From SAR202 cluster bacterium (GTDB lineage Bacteria > Chloroflexota > Dehalococcoidia > SAR202 > CAJWER01), in assembly GCA_030740335.1 (NCBI GenBank), contig JASLXL010000007.1, positions 1-9,709 on the forward strand: a DNA stretch of 9,709 nt. The letters run 5' to 3'. The notes beneath the pieces were generated by a model. The model saw nothing but the letters and a program-made list of their open reading frames with translations, was not told where the DNA came from and did not search any database. The position numbers and the translations under genes are program-made. Shown here one piece after another: positions 1-5,599 of this stretch. How positions within the stretch are numbered: position 1 is the stretch's first letter; every line of letters begins with the position of its first letter.

Positions 1-2
1 AG

Positions 3-71
3 ACGGAGTCTAAGTCCGAGTCCAGTTCCAACACTGTGAGCGACTCAAAGAAGGAGTCCAAGGCCTCCTGA
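3..71 (+). CDS. C-terminal tail of an unidentified upstream protein (partial)
   Basis: Reading from base 3, a frame stays open for 22 codons and ends at TGA 69-71. The peptide is low-complexity, rich in Ser, Lys and Glu (it ends SKKESKAS), like a disordered hydrophilic C-terminal tail. The other two forward frames close earlier. The stop lies 31 bases before the dtd start on the same strand, so the two are probably co-transcribed. In many bacteria a RelA/SpoT gene precedes dtd, but nothing in this tail identifies the protein and I do not assign a function. It could also be chance open frame. Confidence 0.5.
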   Translation, partial: TESKSESSSNTVSDSKKESKAS

Positions 72-102
72 GCGTACTGACGAGGGTGACAGGCCTGCGC
101 CG

Positions 103-567
103 ATGAGGGCTCTAATTCAGCGGGTTTCAGAGGCGTCGGTCTCGATCGACGGCCAGGTTGTCGGGGCCATAGGGCCTGGCTTTCTGGTACTTTTAGGGGT
201 CTCCAGGTACGACACTGATGAGGACGCGAGTTACATAGTTTCGAAGGTCGTAAATCTACGAATCTTCTCCGACGATGAGGGTAAATTTCAAAGCTCAGCC
301 ATCGATATAGGGGCTGAGCTTCTTGTTGTCAGCCAATTCACACTTTACGGTGAAACCCGAAAGGGACGCCGTCCCTCTTTTACACTGGCCGCTGCCCCCG
401 ACGAGGCCACCCGCCTCTTCGATCTCACCGTGGCGCTATTCGAGGAGACGGGACTGAAGGTGGAGACCGGAACGTTCCAGGCCCACATGGCTGTGGCGCT
501 GGTCAATGATGGTCCGGTCACCCTCATGCTCGATACTGCTGACCGAGAGCGCCCACGCCGAGGCTAG
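103..567 (+). CDS. dtd: D-aminoacyl-tRNA deacylase (DTD)
   Basis: This cytoplasmic proofreading enzyme hydrolyses D-amino acids (and Gly mischarged on tRNA-Ala) from tRNA. The 154-residue protein has the usual family length and is complete. The family signatures are intact: SQFTLYG at about residues 77-83 followed by TRKGRRPSF (85-93), the GTFQAHM stretch (123-129), and NDGPVTLMLDT (135-145), whose Gly-Pro is the cis-proline motif that enforces chirality at the dimer interface. The N-terminus MRALIQRVSEASV matches the family start, so ATG 103 is chosen. The ribosome site is unremarkable: GAGGGTG at 82-88 is 14 bases away and only AGG at 91-93 is closer. It follows an unidentified gene by 31 bases and converges on nadC. 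The last nine residues after LDT are a short charged extension. Confidence 0.97.
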   Translation: MRALIQRVSEASVSIDGQVVGAIGPGFLVLLGVSRYDTDEDASYIVSKVVNLRIFSDDEGKFQSSAIDIGAELLVVSQFTLYGETRKGRRPSFTLAAAPDEATRLFDLTVALFEETGLKVETGTFQAHMAVALVNDGPVTLMLDTADRERPRRG

Positions 568-663
568 TTTTTCGTGGTGGTGTCCCCGCTGTAACCTTCT
601 AGTCCACTTGTGCTGGGATGTCCGATAAGTGGCGTCGTCCATTTCCATATTCTGCTCGAAGCG

Positions 664-676
664 CGCGCCTAGCGCG
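664..676. other. Short GC hairpin downstream of the candidate mini-ORF
   Basis: CGCGC (664-668) pairs with GCGCG (672-676) around the loop CTA. On the minus strand it begins a few bases after the TAG stop of the candidate mini-ORF. There is no T-run on either side, so it is at best a weak or factor-assisted terminator or mRNA-stabilising hairpin at the end of the nadC transcript. Confidence 0.25.
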
Positions 677-680
677 GCGA

Positions 681-800
681 CTAGAATACCAGGGTGTCCT
701 CTCCTATGGTCTCTACGGTGAAGAAGGGTGCGATGGCCATGACGATGATGCGATCCGGCGCTTGCTGGGCTGTCGAAGCCGACACCTCAGTCCTCTCCAT
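681..800 (-). CDS. Candidate mini-ORF, hypothetical 34-39 residue peptide
   Basis: On the minus strand an ORF runs from ATG (800-798) to TAG (683-681), 39 residues. An internal GTG at 785-783 would give 34 residues and is the better start: it is preceded at 5 bases by GGAGAGGA, a strong Shine-Dalgarno sequence. The peptide has a hydrophobic middle (RIIVMAIAPFFTV) followed by an acidic end (ETIGEDTLVF). I recognise no family. It sits about 110 bases downstream of the nadC stop on the same strand, so it could be the last gene of the miaB-nadA-nadC transcript. The ribosome site lies in the 3' arm of a perfect hairpin (791-814). The ORF may equally be chance; only conservation would settle it. 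Confidence 0.25.
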   Translation of the reverse strand: MERTEVSASTAQQAPDRIIVMAIAPFFTVETIGEDTLVF

Positions 801-814
801 ATCGAGGGAGAGGA
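791..814 (-). promoter_or_regulatory. Hairpin overlapping a Shine-Dalgarno sequence
   Basis: TCCTCTCC at 791-798 and GGAGAGGA at 807-814 are perfect reverse complements with an 8-base loop. In the minus-strand transcript the 3' arm reads GGAGAGGA and lies 5 bases before the GTG of the candidate mini-ORF, so folding would hide its ribosome site. The alternative reading is a plain intergenic hairpin between converging genes; no T-run follows on either strand. Confidence 0.35.
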
Positions 815-909
815 GGCAGGACCCCTTCGTCCCTCATCGGAGATGGATGATGGGGATATTTCTCTTGGCGACGGTGGAATTGGCCCAACGGCATAACTGG
901 GCAGCCCAC

Positions 910-1797
910 CTAAGCGTGCGCAATACCAACGAAATCGAGGCTAAGGTCCAGGGCCTTGACGGAGTGGGTCAGCGCGCCTACGGAAATCATGTCTACTCCG
1001 GTGGCGGCTACCTCTGCTACGTTCTCCAGGACAATGTTTCCTGAAGCCTCGGTTAGCGCCTTGCCGTTTGCCCGACTTACGGACTCGGCCATCATCTCCC
1101 CTGTCATGTTGTCGAGCAGCAGGATTTCGGCGCCGGCTGCCAGAGCCTCGTCGACTTGCGCCAAGTCTTCGACCTCCACCTCGATTTTCATTGCGTGTGG
1201 TGCGGTCTTGCGCAGCTGCTCGATTGCCTGGCCGATGGTCAGTCCATATGAGGCTGCTGCGGCGATGTGGTTGTCCTTTATCAGGATGCCGTCGCCTAGG
1301 TTGCGCCGATGGTTCTTGCCTCCACCCGCCGCGACGGCGTACTTGTCGAGTGTGCGAAGGCCCGGGACTGTCTTGCGCGTGTCGAGGATTACCGCCGGGT
1401 AGGGTTTCACCGCATCGACGTAGCGGCGCGTCTCGGTGGCTATACCGGACATTCGTTGCATGAAGTTCAGAACGGTTCGTTCACCCTTCAATATCGCCGC
1501 CATAGGACCTACAACCTCGGCGATGACGTCTGCCTCGATCCCTTGCTCGGTATCCGAAGGGTGCAGTGCTGAGCCGTCGGGGAGCAGGAGTGTGACTACA
1601 ACATCGGGATCGACGCGATTCCATACCGCCTCAGCGAGGGCGGAGCCAGCTAGCACGCCGTGGGCCTTGGCGATTACCAGGGCGCGGCCCTGAAGTTCCG
1701 GTGGTATGAGGCCGTCCGTGGTGGGGTCGCCTGTGGAGAGATCCTCCACCAGGGCATGCTCAACTACCTGGTCGATGTCGAAGGGAGTCAGTTTCAA
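910..1797 (-). CDS. nadC: Nicotinate-nucleotide diphosphorylase (carboxylating), quinolinate phosphoribosyltransferase
   Basis: NadC converts quinolinate and PRPP to nicotinate mononucleotide, CO2 and pyrophosphate in de novo NAD synthesis. The 295-residue protein is full length. Visible signatures are ERTVLNFMQRMSGIAT (106-121), DTRKTVPGLR (139-148), the GGGKNHR substrate loop (158-164), LGDGILIKDNHI (167-178), IEVEVE (205-210), LLLDN (226-230), EASGNI (250-255) and the phosphate-binding SVGALTHS (272-279). Around residues 74-98 the usual short DG-V-G-IA turn is a few residues longer than normal. The start codon is TTG (1797-1795); the N-terminus KLTPFDIDQVVEHALVEDL fits the family and no ATG occurs before about residue 99, so the rare start is forced. 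The ribosome site is weak (GGACGGA). Only 16 bases separate it from the nadA stop, so it is translated from the same operon mRNA. Confidence 0.97.
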   Translation of the reverse strand: MKLTPFDIDQVVEHALVEDLSTGDPTTDGLIPPELQGRALVIAKAHGVLAGSALAEAVWNRVDPDVVVTLLLPDGSALHPSDTEQGIEADVIAEVVGPMAAILKGERTVLNFMQRMSGIATETRRYVDAVKPYPAVILDTRKTVPGLRTLDKYAVAAGGGKNHRRNLGDGILIKDNHIAAAASYGLTIGQAIEQLRKTAPHAMKIEVEVEDLAQVDEALAAGAEILLLDNMTGEMMAESVSRANGKALTEASGNIVLENVAEVAATGVDMISVGALTHSVKALDLSLDFVGIAHA

Positions 1798-1813
1798 ATG
1801 TGGTCCGTCCGGC

Positions 1814-3016
1814 TCAGACGATCTTGAGCATTCTGTTGAGGGCTACCCACGCCTCCTCGGCTGTGGTCGGATCCACCGAGATCTGGTTCACGACGACACC
1901 TGCGTTTAGTGCGTCGAATACCCAAGACAGGTATGCGGGGTGGATGCGGTACATGGTGGAGCATGGGCAGACGACTGAGTCCAGGCAGAACACGGTCTTG
2001 TCGGGGTTTTCCTGCGCTATTCGGTTGACCAGGCTGACCTCGGTCCCAACGGCCCAGACGCTTCCCGGTGGCGACTCGTTGATTACCTTCAAGATGTATT
2101 CTGTGGAGCCATTGAGATCTGCTGCGTCTACGATCTCTTTGAAGCACTCTGGATGAACGACGACCTTGACGTCCGGATGGTTGCTGCGGGCCTCCTCGAT
2201 CTGATCGACGCTGAATCGCGTGTGGACCGAGCAGTGGCCCTGCCAGAGGATGATCTTGGCTGCACGGACCTCATCTTCGGTGTGGCCCCCCATGGGCTTG
2301 AACGGGTTCCAGAGGAGCATGTCAGCGGGGTCGATGCCGAGCCTGGAACCGGTGTTTCTGCCGAGGTGCTGATCCGGGAGGAACAGCACCTTGCCCGTTC
2401 GCTCGAAGGCCCACTTGAAAGTGGCGGGGCCGTTGGACGAGGTGCATACGATGCCCTCGTTCCTGCCGCACAGCGCCTTGATGGATGCGGCGGAGTTCAT
2501 GTAGGTGATGGGAGTGATGTCGCCGCCCATCACGGACTGCAGGTCGTCCCAGCAGTCCATGACGTCGTCGATCTGCGCCATGTCGGCCATGGAGCAGCCG
2601 GCGGTCAGGTTGGGCAGGACTACGCTCTGGTCGGGGCCGCTGAGGATGTCTGCCGTCTCGGCCATGAAGTGGACGCCACAGAAGACGATGTACTCGGCGT
2701 CCCGCTTGGAGGCGGCGAGTTGAGAGAGCTTGAATGAGTCGCCGCGGAAGTCGGCGTACTTGATGATCTCATTGCGCTGGTAGTGGTGGCCCAGCACAAC
2801 GAGGCGCTCGCCGATCTGTTGGCGGGCCTCGAAAATCCTGGTATCAAGTTCCTCAGGAGACATCTTCAAGTAGGAGATGGGCAGCTTTTGCCACTGGACC
2901 CCTGCCTCAAGCTCCTCCTCAAGGGGCTTGGACTTGAGCTCCTCGTCGGTCTGGCAAAAAGCCGACTGCTCGATCTCCGTGATTGGAATCGTAGCTTCCC
3001 GGACTTTGATCACCAT
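1814..3016 (-). CDS. nadA: Quinolinate synthase
   Basis: NadA is a cytoplasmic [4Fe-4S] enzyme that condenses iminoaspartate with dihydroxyacetone phosphate to quinolinate, the substrate of the adjacent nadC product. I chose ATG 3016-3014 (400 residues): it lies 19 bases after the miaB stop and has AAGG 8 bases upstream, with GGGAGG further out at 14 bases. A longer frame opens at TTG 3070 but would overlap miaB and adds only a basic leader. Family motifs in this numbering are LGHHYQR (75-81), GDS-LS (92-98), the first cluster Cys in FCGVHFMAETA (Cys113), LTAGCSMAD, HLGRN (217-221), the second Cys in GHCSVHTRF (Cys262), VVHPEC (287-292) and the third in VCPCSTMYR (Cys350 or Cys352). About 50 N-terminal residues precede the core, as in long-form NadA proteins. 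Cys assignments follow the known family pattern and are not proven here. Confidence 0.96.
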   Translation of the reverse strand: MVIKVREATIPITEIEQSAFCQTDEELKSKPLEEELEAGVQWQKLPISYLKMSPEELDTRIFEARQQIGERLVVLGHHYQRNEIIKYADFRGDSFKLSQLAASKRDAEYIVFCGVHFMAETADILSGPDQSVVLPNLTAGCSMADMAQIDDVMDCWDDLQSVMGGDITPITYMNSAASIKALCGRNEGIVCTSSNGPATFKWAFERTGKVLFLPDQHLGRNTGSRLGIDPADMLLWNPFKPMGGHTEDEVRAAKIILWQGHCSVHTRFSVDQIEEARSNHPDVKVVVHPECFKEIVDAADLNGSTEYILKVINESPPGSVWAVGTEVSLVNRIAQENPDKTVFCLDSVVCPCSTMYRIHPAYLSWVFDALNAGVVVNQISVDPTTAEEAWVALNRMLKIV

Positions 3017-3035
3017 CTGGTTTGCCTTGGCCTCC

Positions 3036-4364
3036 CTATGCCTGTGGAACCTGCGACTGCGCTGTCGCAACTTCGGCGCCGTTCCGCCTATCTGCCTGGG
3101 AAATCAGTGTGCCTTGTAGTGACCAGGGGCTGGTCTCGACTATCCGGACCTGGACGACTTCGCCAATGGTGCCTTCGCTGACGTACACCAGCTTGTCGTT
3201 CCTATTGCGGCCATGGATTTTGCCCCTCGTGGTGCCCTCAAGGAGAACATCGAAGGTCTGGTCCAACAGTTTTAGGTTGGTTTCGGTCTGGATGGTGGCC
3301 TGGAGATCATCGACCGCCTTCAGGCGTGCTTTCTTTTCGGCCAACGGCACGTCGTCCTCGAGCTTGCGGTCCGCGATGGTACCTTTTCGCGTCGAGTAGG
3401 CGGCGGAGTGGACCTTCTCGAAACGCACGTCTCGCAACATGTCGAGGGTCCGTTCGAACTGCTCATCTGTCTCGCCGCAGAAACCCACGATCAGATCGGT
3501 GCTCAATGTTACGCTGGGGATCCTCTCGCGAATCTTGTCCACGAGTCTTCGGTACTCGTCGGAGGTGTAGCCGCGACGCATCCTGGACAGGACATCGTCG
3601 TCGCCGGCCTGGAATGGCAGGTTGATGTGCTCGCAGACTTTATCGAGGCCCTCAACTCGGTCGATGATGCGGTCGCTCATGTCGTTCGGGTGGGATGTGA
3701 GGAAGCGGATACGCTGGATAGAATCGACCTCGCTCACGGCCTCCAGCAAATCTGCCAGGTCGGTCTTCTGTTCGAGGTCGTGACCATAGGAGTCGATGTT
3801 TTGGCCCAGGAGGGTGATCTCCTTGACGCCTCGTTTGCCGAGCATCTCGGCCTCGTGAATCAGTTCCGAAACAGACCGGCTGACCTCGCGGCCTCGGCGG
3901 TAGGGGATGATACAGAATGTGCAGAATTTGTCACATCCATGGATGATTGGGACAAACGCGGTAACGGCAGCTCGTGCGGTGAGGTTACCGAGGCACCCCT
4001 CTGGGTCGATGCCGGTGCGATCGCCGACGATCTCCAATAGTGGCCGGTATTCCTGGGGACGCATGAACACGTCTACTTGCGGGAACCGTTTCTCCAGCGT
4101 CGTGGTGTTTGGGCCGACCATACAGCCCATTAGCGCCAGTACCCTGTCCGGGGTGTCGCCGTTCTGGGAGCGGAGGCGGCTCAACATGCCCACGACCTTA
4201 TCTTCGGAGCTCTGGCGCACCACGCAGCTGTTGAGGACGACGACATCGGCAGCCTCAGGCTCCGACACCGGTCCGAGGCCCATCTGATCAAGGGCGCTCT
4301 CCAGTCGCTCCGAATCGGCTTTGTTCATCTGGCAGCCAATGGTCCAGATGTGGTAACTCTGCAT
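3036..4364 (-). CDS. miaB: tRNA-2-methylthio-N6-dimethylallyladenosine synthase (MiaB)
   Basis: MiaB is a radical-SAM methylthiotransferase that converts i6A37 to ms2i6A37 in tRNAs reading UNN codons. The 442-residue protein shows the three family domains in order. The N-terminal UPF0004 domain carries cluster ligands Cys11 (TIGCQMNKADSE), Cys47 (VLNSCVVR) and Cys81 (LMGCMVG). The radical-SAM core has Cys144-x3-Cys148-x2-Cys151 in IIHGCDKFCTFCIIPYRRG, GQNIDSYG (187-194) and LPFQAG (249-254). A C-terminal TRAM domain spans about 368-424. The C-terminal 18 residues are a hydrophilic tail. Start ATG 4364-4362 is the first possible: an in-frame TAA lies five codons upstream. No strong Shine-Dalgarno is visible. 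Oddities: the usual GFPGET motif reads GFCGET (Cys296), and the conserved VQSG reads FQAG. It is the first gene of the miaB-nadA-nadC run. RimO or MtaB are less likely given the MiaB-type CQMN and GQN motifs. Confidence 0.95.
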   Translation of the reverse strand: MQSYHIWTIGCQMNKADSERLESALDQMGLGPVSEPEAADVVVLNSCVVRQSSEDKVVGMLSRLRSQNGDTPDRVLALMGCMVGPNTTTLEKRFPQVDVFMRPQEYRPLLEIVGDRTGIDPEGCLGNLTARAAVTAFVPIIHGCDKFCTFCIIPYRRGREVSRSVSELIHEAEMLGKRGVKEITLLGQNIDSYGHDLEQKTDLADLLEAVSEVDSIQRIRFLTSHPNDMSDRIIDRVEGLDKVCEHINLPFQAGDDDVLSRMRRGYTSDEYRRLVDKIRERIPSVTLSTDLIVGFCGETDEQFERTLDMLRDVRFEKVHSAAYSTRKGTIADRKLEDDVPLAEKKARLKAVDDLQATIQTETNLKLLDQTFDVLLEGTTRGKIHGRNRNDKLVYVSEGTIGEVVQVRIVETSPWSLQGTLISQADRRNGAEVATAQSQVPQA

Positions 4365-4397
4365 ATCAGGCCAGCTTTACCCGCCTTTTACAGATAC

Positions 4398-4432
4398 GGC
4401 CCGTCCTGGTGTCTTATGACGCTGGACGGACC
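4398..4432 (-). promoter_or_regulatory. Strong stem-loop in the miaB leader
   Basis: On the minus strand GGTCCGTCC (4432-4424) pairs with GGACGGGCC (4406-4398), nine pairs with one G-U. Inside, GCGTC pairs with GACAC (one G-U) around the tetraloop ATAA, with a small 1x2 internal loop between the stems. It lies 33 bases before the miaB start. No T-run follows on either strand, so it is not a simple intrinsic terminator. It may be a leader regulatory structure or an RNA-processing or stability element. Confidence 0.45.
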
Positions 4433-4451
4433 GGTTGAATTTCTTTACAGT

Positions 4452-4471
4452 TCCCCCTGTATCCGGGGGGA
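4452..4471 (-). other. Hairpin just downstream of tRNA-Ser
   Basis: TCCCCC (4452-4457) pairs with GGGGGA (4466-4471) around an 8-base loop. In the minus-strand transcript it begins 9 bases after the tRNA CCA end. No T-run follows, so intrinsic termination is doubtful; a processing or pausing hairpin between the tRNA and miaB is possible. Confidence 0.35.
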
Positions 4472-4480
4472 TCGCGCGAG

Positions 4481-4572
4481 TGGCGGAGGGAATGGGATTC
4501 GAACCCATGAAGGGGAATAAACCCCTTAAGCGCTTAGCAGGCGCCCGCACTAGGCCACTATGCGACCCCTCC
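4481..4572 (-). tRNA. tRNA-Ser (anticodon GCU), CCA encoded
   Basis: The minus strand folds into a complete class II tRNA of 92 bases. The acceptor stem is GGAGGGG with TCCCTCC (one G-U), the discriminator is G, and CCA is encoded at 4483-4481. The D arm is GCAT/GTGC. The anticodon stem GGCGC/GCGCT has loop CTGCTAA, giving anticodon GCT (codons AGC/AGU). The long variable arm AAGGGG-TTTATT-CCCCTT is typical of tRNA-Ser. The T arm is ATGGG-TTCGAAT-CCCAT. Position 37 is A, as expected for t6A rather than the ms2i6A made by the neighbouring miaB product. It lies 116 bases upstream of miaB on the same strand and may share its transcript. Confidence 0.97.
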
Positions 4573-4874
4573 ACCTACGAACAATATAGCAGGGCAAGTA
4601 TTTATGGCGCAAGGTTATGATTTGTGAAATCCGGCACTATTCAGATTAGGCAGGACTAATTACGTCGTATTATCAGGGAAGTCCGACTTAATTACGCTAT
4701 CGGCGCATTTAACGGGGTTGATGCCATCGCCTATCGATAAATTTTTCACAATTTCGCGCAATGTGAGTTATTTTGTGAGTCTGGATTGCGATGGGGGGTA
4801 TTGGGGGGTTGGAGGCTGCAGTGTCGGTCTTCAGGGGCCCTATTGTTGTGGGGTGCGTTCGCCCTCGTCGGGAT
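4573..4874. other. AT-richer intergenic region between moaE and tRNA-Ser
   Basis: About 300 bases without a convincing gene. It contains the tRNA promoter near 4583-4612, two copies of TAATTACG 32 bases apart (4657 and 4689), an inverted repeat TCACA-N11-TGTGA at 4746-4766, and two six-G runs at 4793-4798 and 4803-4808. Roughly the half next to the tRNA is clearly richer in A and T than the flanking genes. A forward open frame at 4718-4978 runs antisense into moaE and looks spurious. No intrinsic terminator for moaE is visible. Confidence 0.6.
4583..4612 (-). promoter_or_regulatory. Candidate promoter of tRNA-Ser
   Basis: On the minus strand TATATT (4588-4583) matches five of six bases of the -10 consensus and ends 10 bases before the tRNA 5' end. 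TTGCGC (4612-4607) is a partial -35 match with 18-base spacing. AT-richer DNA lies upstream. The placement is good for a short tRNA leader; the -35 is weak. Confidence 0.5.
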
Positions 4875-5315
4875 CTAGGAGTCGGTGGCTGACTTCAGGG
4901 CGTGGTCCTCCGGACTTTCGACCCAGACTTCGCCCCCCTCAAAGAACTCTTTTTTCCAAATGGGCACGGTCTCCTTGATGCGGTCTACGGCGTATTGGCA
5001 TGCGGCGAAGGCATCTTTGCGGTGGGGTGAAGCGACCGCCACGACGAGGCTGATCTCTTCTATCTCCAGGCGTCCCAGCCGGTGGGCGATGAACACGTCC
5101 TCCACGCTGAACTTGCTTCGTATCTCCTCGGCAACTTCGACCAGCTTCTTTTCGGCCATTGGCGTGTACGCTTCGTACTCCAGGTGCAGCACGTTGCGTT
5201 TTGCTGTTCGTCCGCGGGTCGTTCCGAGGAAGGTCACGACCGCTCCATTTGCAGCGTCGCGAACCTTCGCGGTGATCGCTTCGGGGTCGAGGGGATCGTG
5301 GGTGATTTCGATCAA
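4875..5315 (-). CDS. moaE: Molybdopterin synthase catalytic subunit MoaE
   Basis: MoaE binds precursor Z (cyclic pyranopterin monophosphate) and receives sulfur from the MoaD thiocarboxylate to form molybdopterin. The 146-residue protein is full length. Signatures are VVTFLGTTRG (26-35), the LEYEAYTPMAE stretch (45-55), AHRLG (77-81), SPHRKDAF (96-103) and IKETVPIWKKE (113-123). His98, Arg99, Lys114 and Lys121 occupy the positions of the conserved active-site residues. The start codon is TTG (5315-5313), fixed by the family N-terminus and by GGAGG at 5326-5322, 6 bases upstream. That TTG overlaps the moaD stop (TTGA), so translation is probably coupled and gives balanced subunits. No terminator is visible after it. 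Confidence 0.96.
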   Translation of the reverse strand: MIEITHDPLDPEAITAKVRDAANGAVVTFLGTTRGRTAKRNVLHLEYEAYTPMAEKKLVEVAEEIRSKFSVEDVFIAHRLGRLEIEEISLVVAVASPHRKDAFAACQYAVDRIKETVPIWKKEFFEGGEVWVESPEDHALKSATDS

Positions 5316-5563
5316 TCTTGGCCTCCAGAGACCGGGGGTATCAGGGCGACCTCGTCGCCGTCGCTCAGGATGTGGAGGTGGTCCGCGTACTCCTGGTTCA
5401 CTGCTATGACCAGGGAATCGGGTCGTTGCGTGATGCCCGGGTAGCGGTCCGCGACCATCAATACCACGACGCTAACCGTTGCTTCCTGGGGAATAATCAT
5501 CTCGATCTCCGACGTGCCTGCTTTTTCACGGTAGCTGGCGAACAGTCTCACGGTGACTTTCAG
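5312..5563 (-). CDS. moaD: Molybdopterin synthase sulfur carrier subunit MoaD
   Basis: MoaD is a ubiquitin-like sulfur carrier; its C-terminal Gly is adenylated and thiocarboxylated, then donates sulfur within MoaD2-MoaE2. Family features are VRLFASYREKAG near the N-terminus and DGDEVALIPPVSGG near the end, length about 80. Two oddities. First, the frame does not stop after Gly-Gly: Gln-Asp follows before TGA (5314-5312). Second, the first conventional start is GTG (5551-5549), which cuts the first strand and lies 19 bases from the GGGAG site. The CTG at 5563-5561 has GGGAG 7 bases upstream (5575-5571) and yields KVTVRLFAS, the typical MoaD N-terminus, so I give the 83-residue form. With GTG it would be 79 residues. 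Function is confident; the start is tentative. Confidence 0.9.
   Translation of the reverse strand: MKVTVRLFASYREKAGTSEIEMIIPQEATVSVVVLMVADRYPGITQRPDSLVIAVNQEYADHLHILSDGDEVALIPPVSGGQD
5322..5326 (-). promoter_or_regulatory. Shine-Dalgarno of moaE inside the moaD diglycine codons
   Basis: The minus strand reads GGAGG at 5326-5322, 6 bases before the TTG start of moaE. These same bases are the GGA GGC codons for the functionally essential Gly-Gly of MoaD. The strong, well-spaced site decides the unusual TTG start and couples the two genes. Confidence 0.75.
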
Positions 5564-5593
5564 CGCTTGACTCCCTGGCCGAGTGTTCCTTCA

Positions 5594-5599
5594 ATCATA
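5594..5599 (-). promoter_or_regulatory. Candidate -10 element of the moaD-moaE operon
   Basis: TATGAT on the minus strand (5599-5594) matches five of six consensus bases. It lies 30 bases before the CTG start of moaD, leaving a leader of roughly two dozen bases that includes the GGGAG ribosome site. No good -35 is seen at 16-18 bases; TTGGCG lies 20 bases upstream. The short leader leaves no room for a molybdenum-cofactor riboswitch if this start site is right. Confidence 0.4.

Larger units (their letters stand above)
568..909. other. Intergenic stretch between convergent dtd and nadC
   Basis: These 342 bases separate the ends of two converging genes. Forward open frames here (618-896; 694 into nadC) have no family resemblance and inconsistent composition. 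I see no rho-independent terminator with a T-run on either strand. Two hairpins are present: an 8-bp perfect stem at 791-814 and a 5-bp all-GC stem at 664-676. Between them lies a candidate mini-ORF on the minus strand, listed separately. Confidence 0.6.

Noticed and set aside
618..1044. Two overlapping plus-strand frames between dtd and nadC
   Set aside because: Neither has a domain, a good ribosome site or sensible composition; the second runs antisense into nadC.
2153..2737. Plus-strand open frame of 194 codons
   Set aside because: It is antisense to nadA, with a Gly/Val/Asp-biased composition typical of reverse frames of GC-rich genes.
3408..4040. Plus-strand open frame of 210 codons
   Set aside because: It is antisense to the conserved radical-SAM region of miaB and has no recognisable domain.
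4365..4480. NAD+-sensing riboswitch in the miaB-nadA-nadC leader
   Set aside because: The hairpins do not resemble the known nadA-motif architecture, and they precede miaB rather than nadA.
4481..4572. Functional link between tRNA-Ser and the adjacent miaB
   Set aside because: Anticodon GCU reads AGC/AGU, so A37 should carry t6A. MiaB acts on tRNAs for UNN codons, so this tRNA is not an expected substrate.
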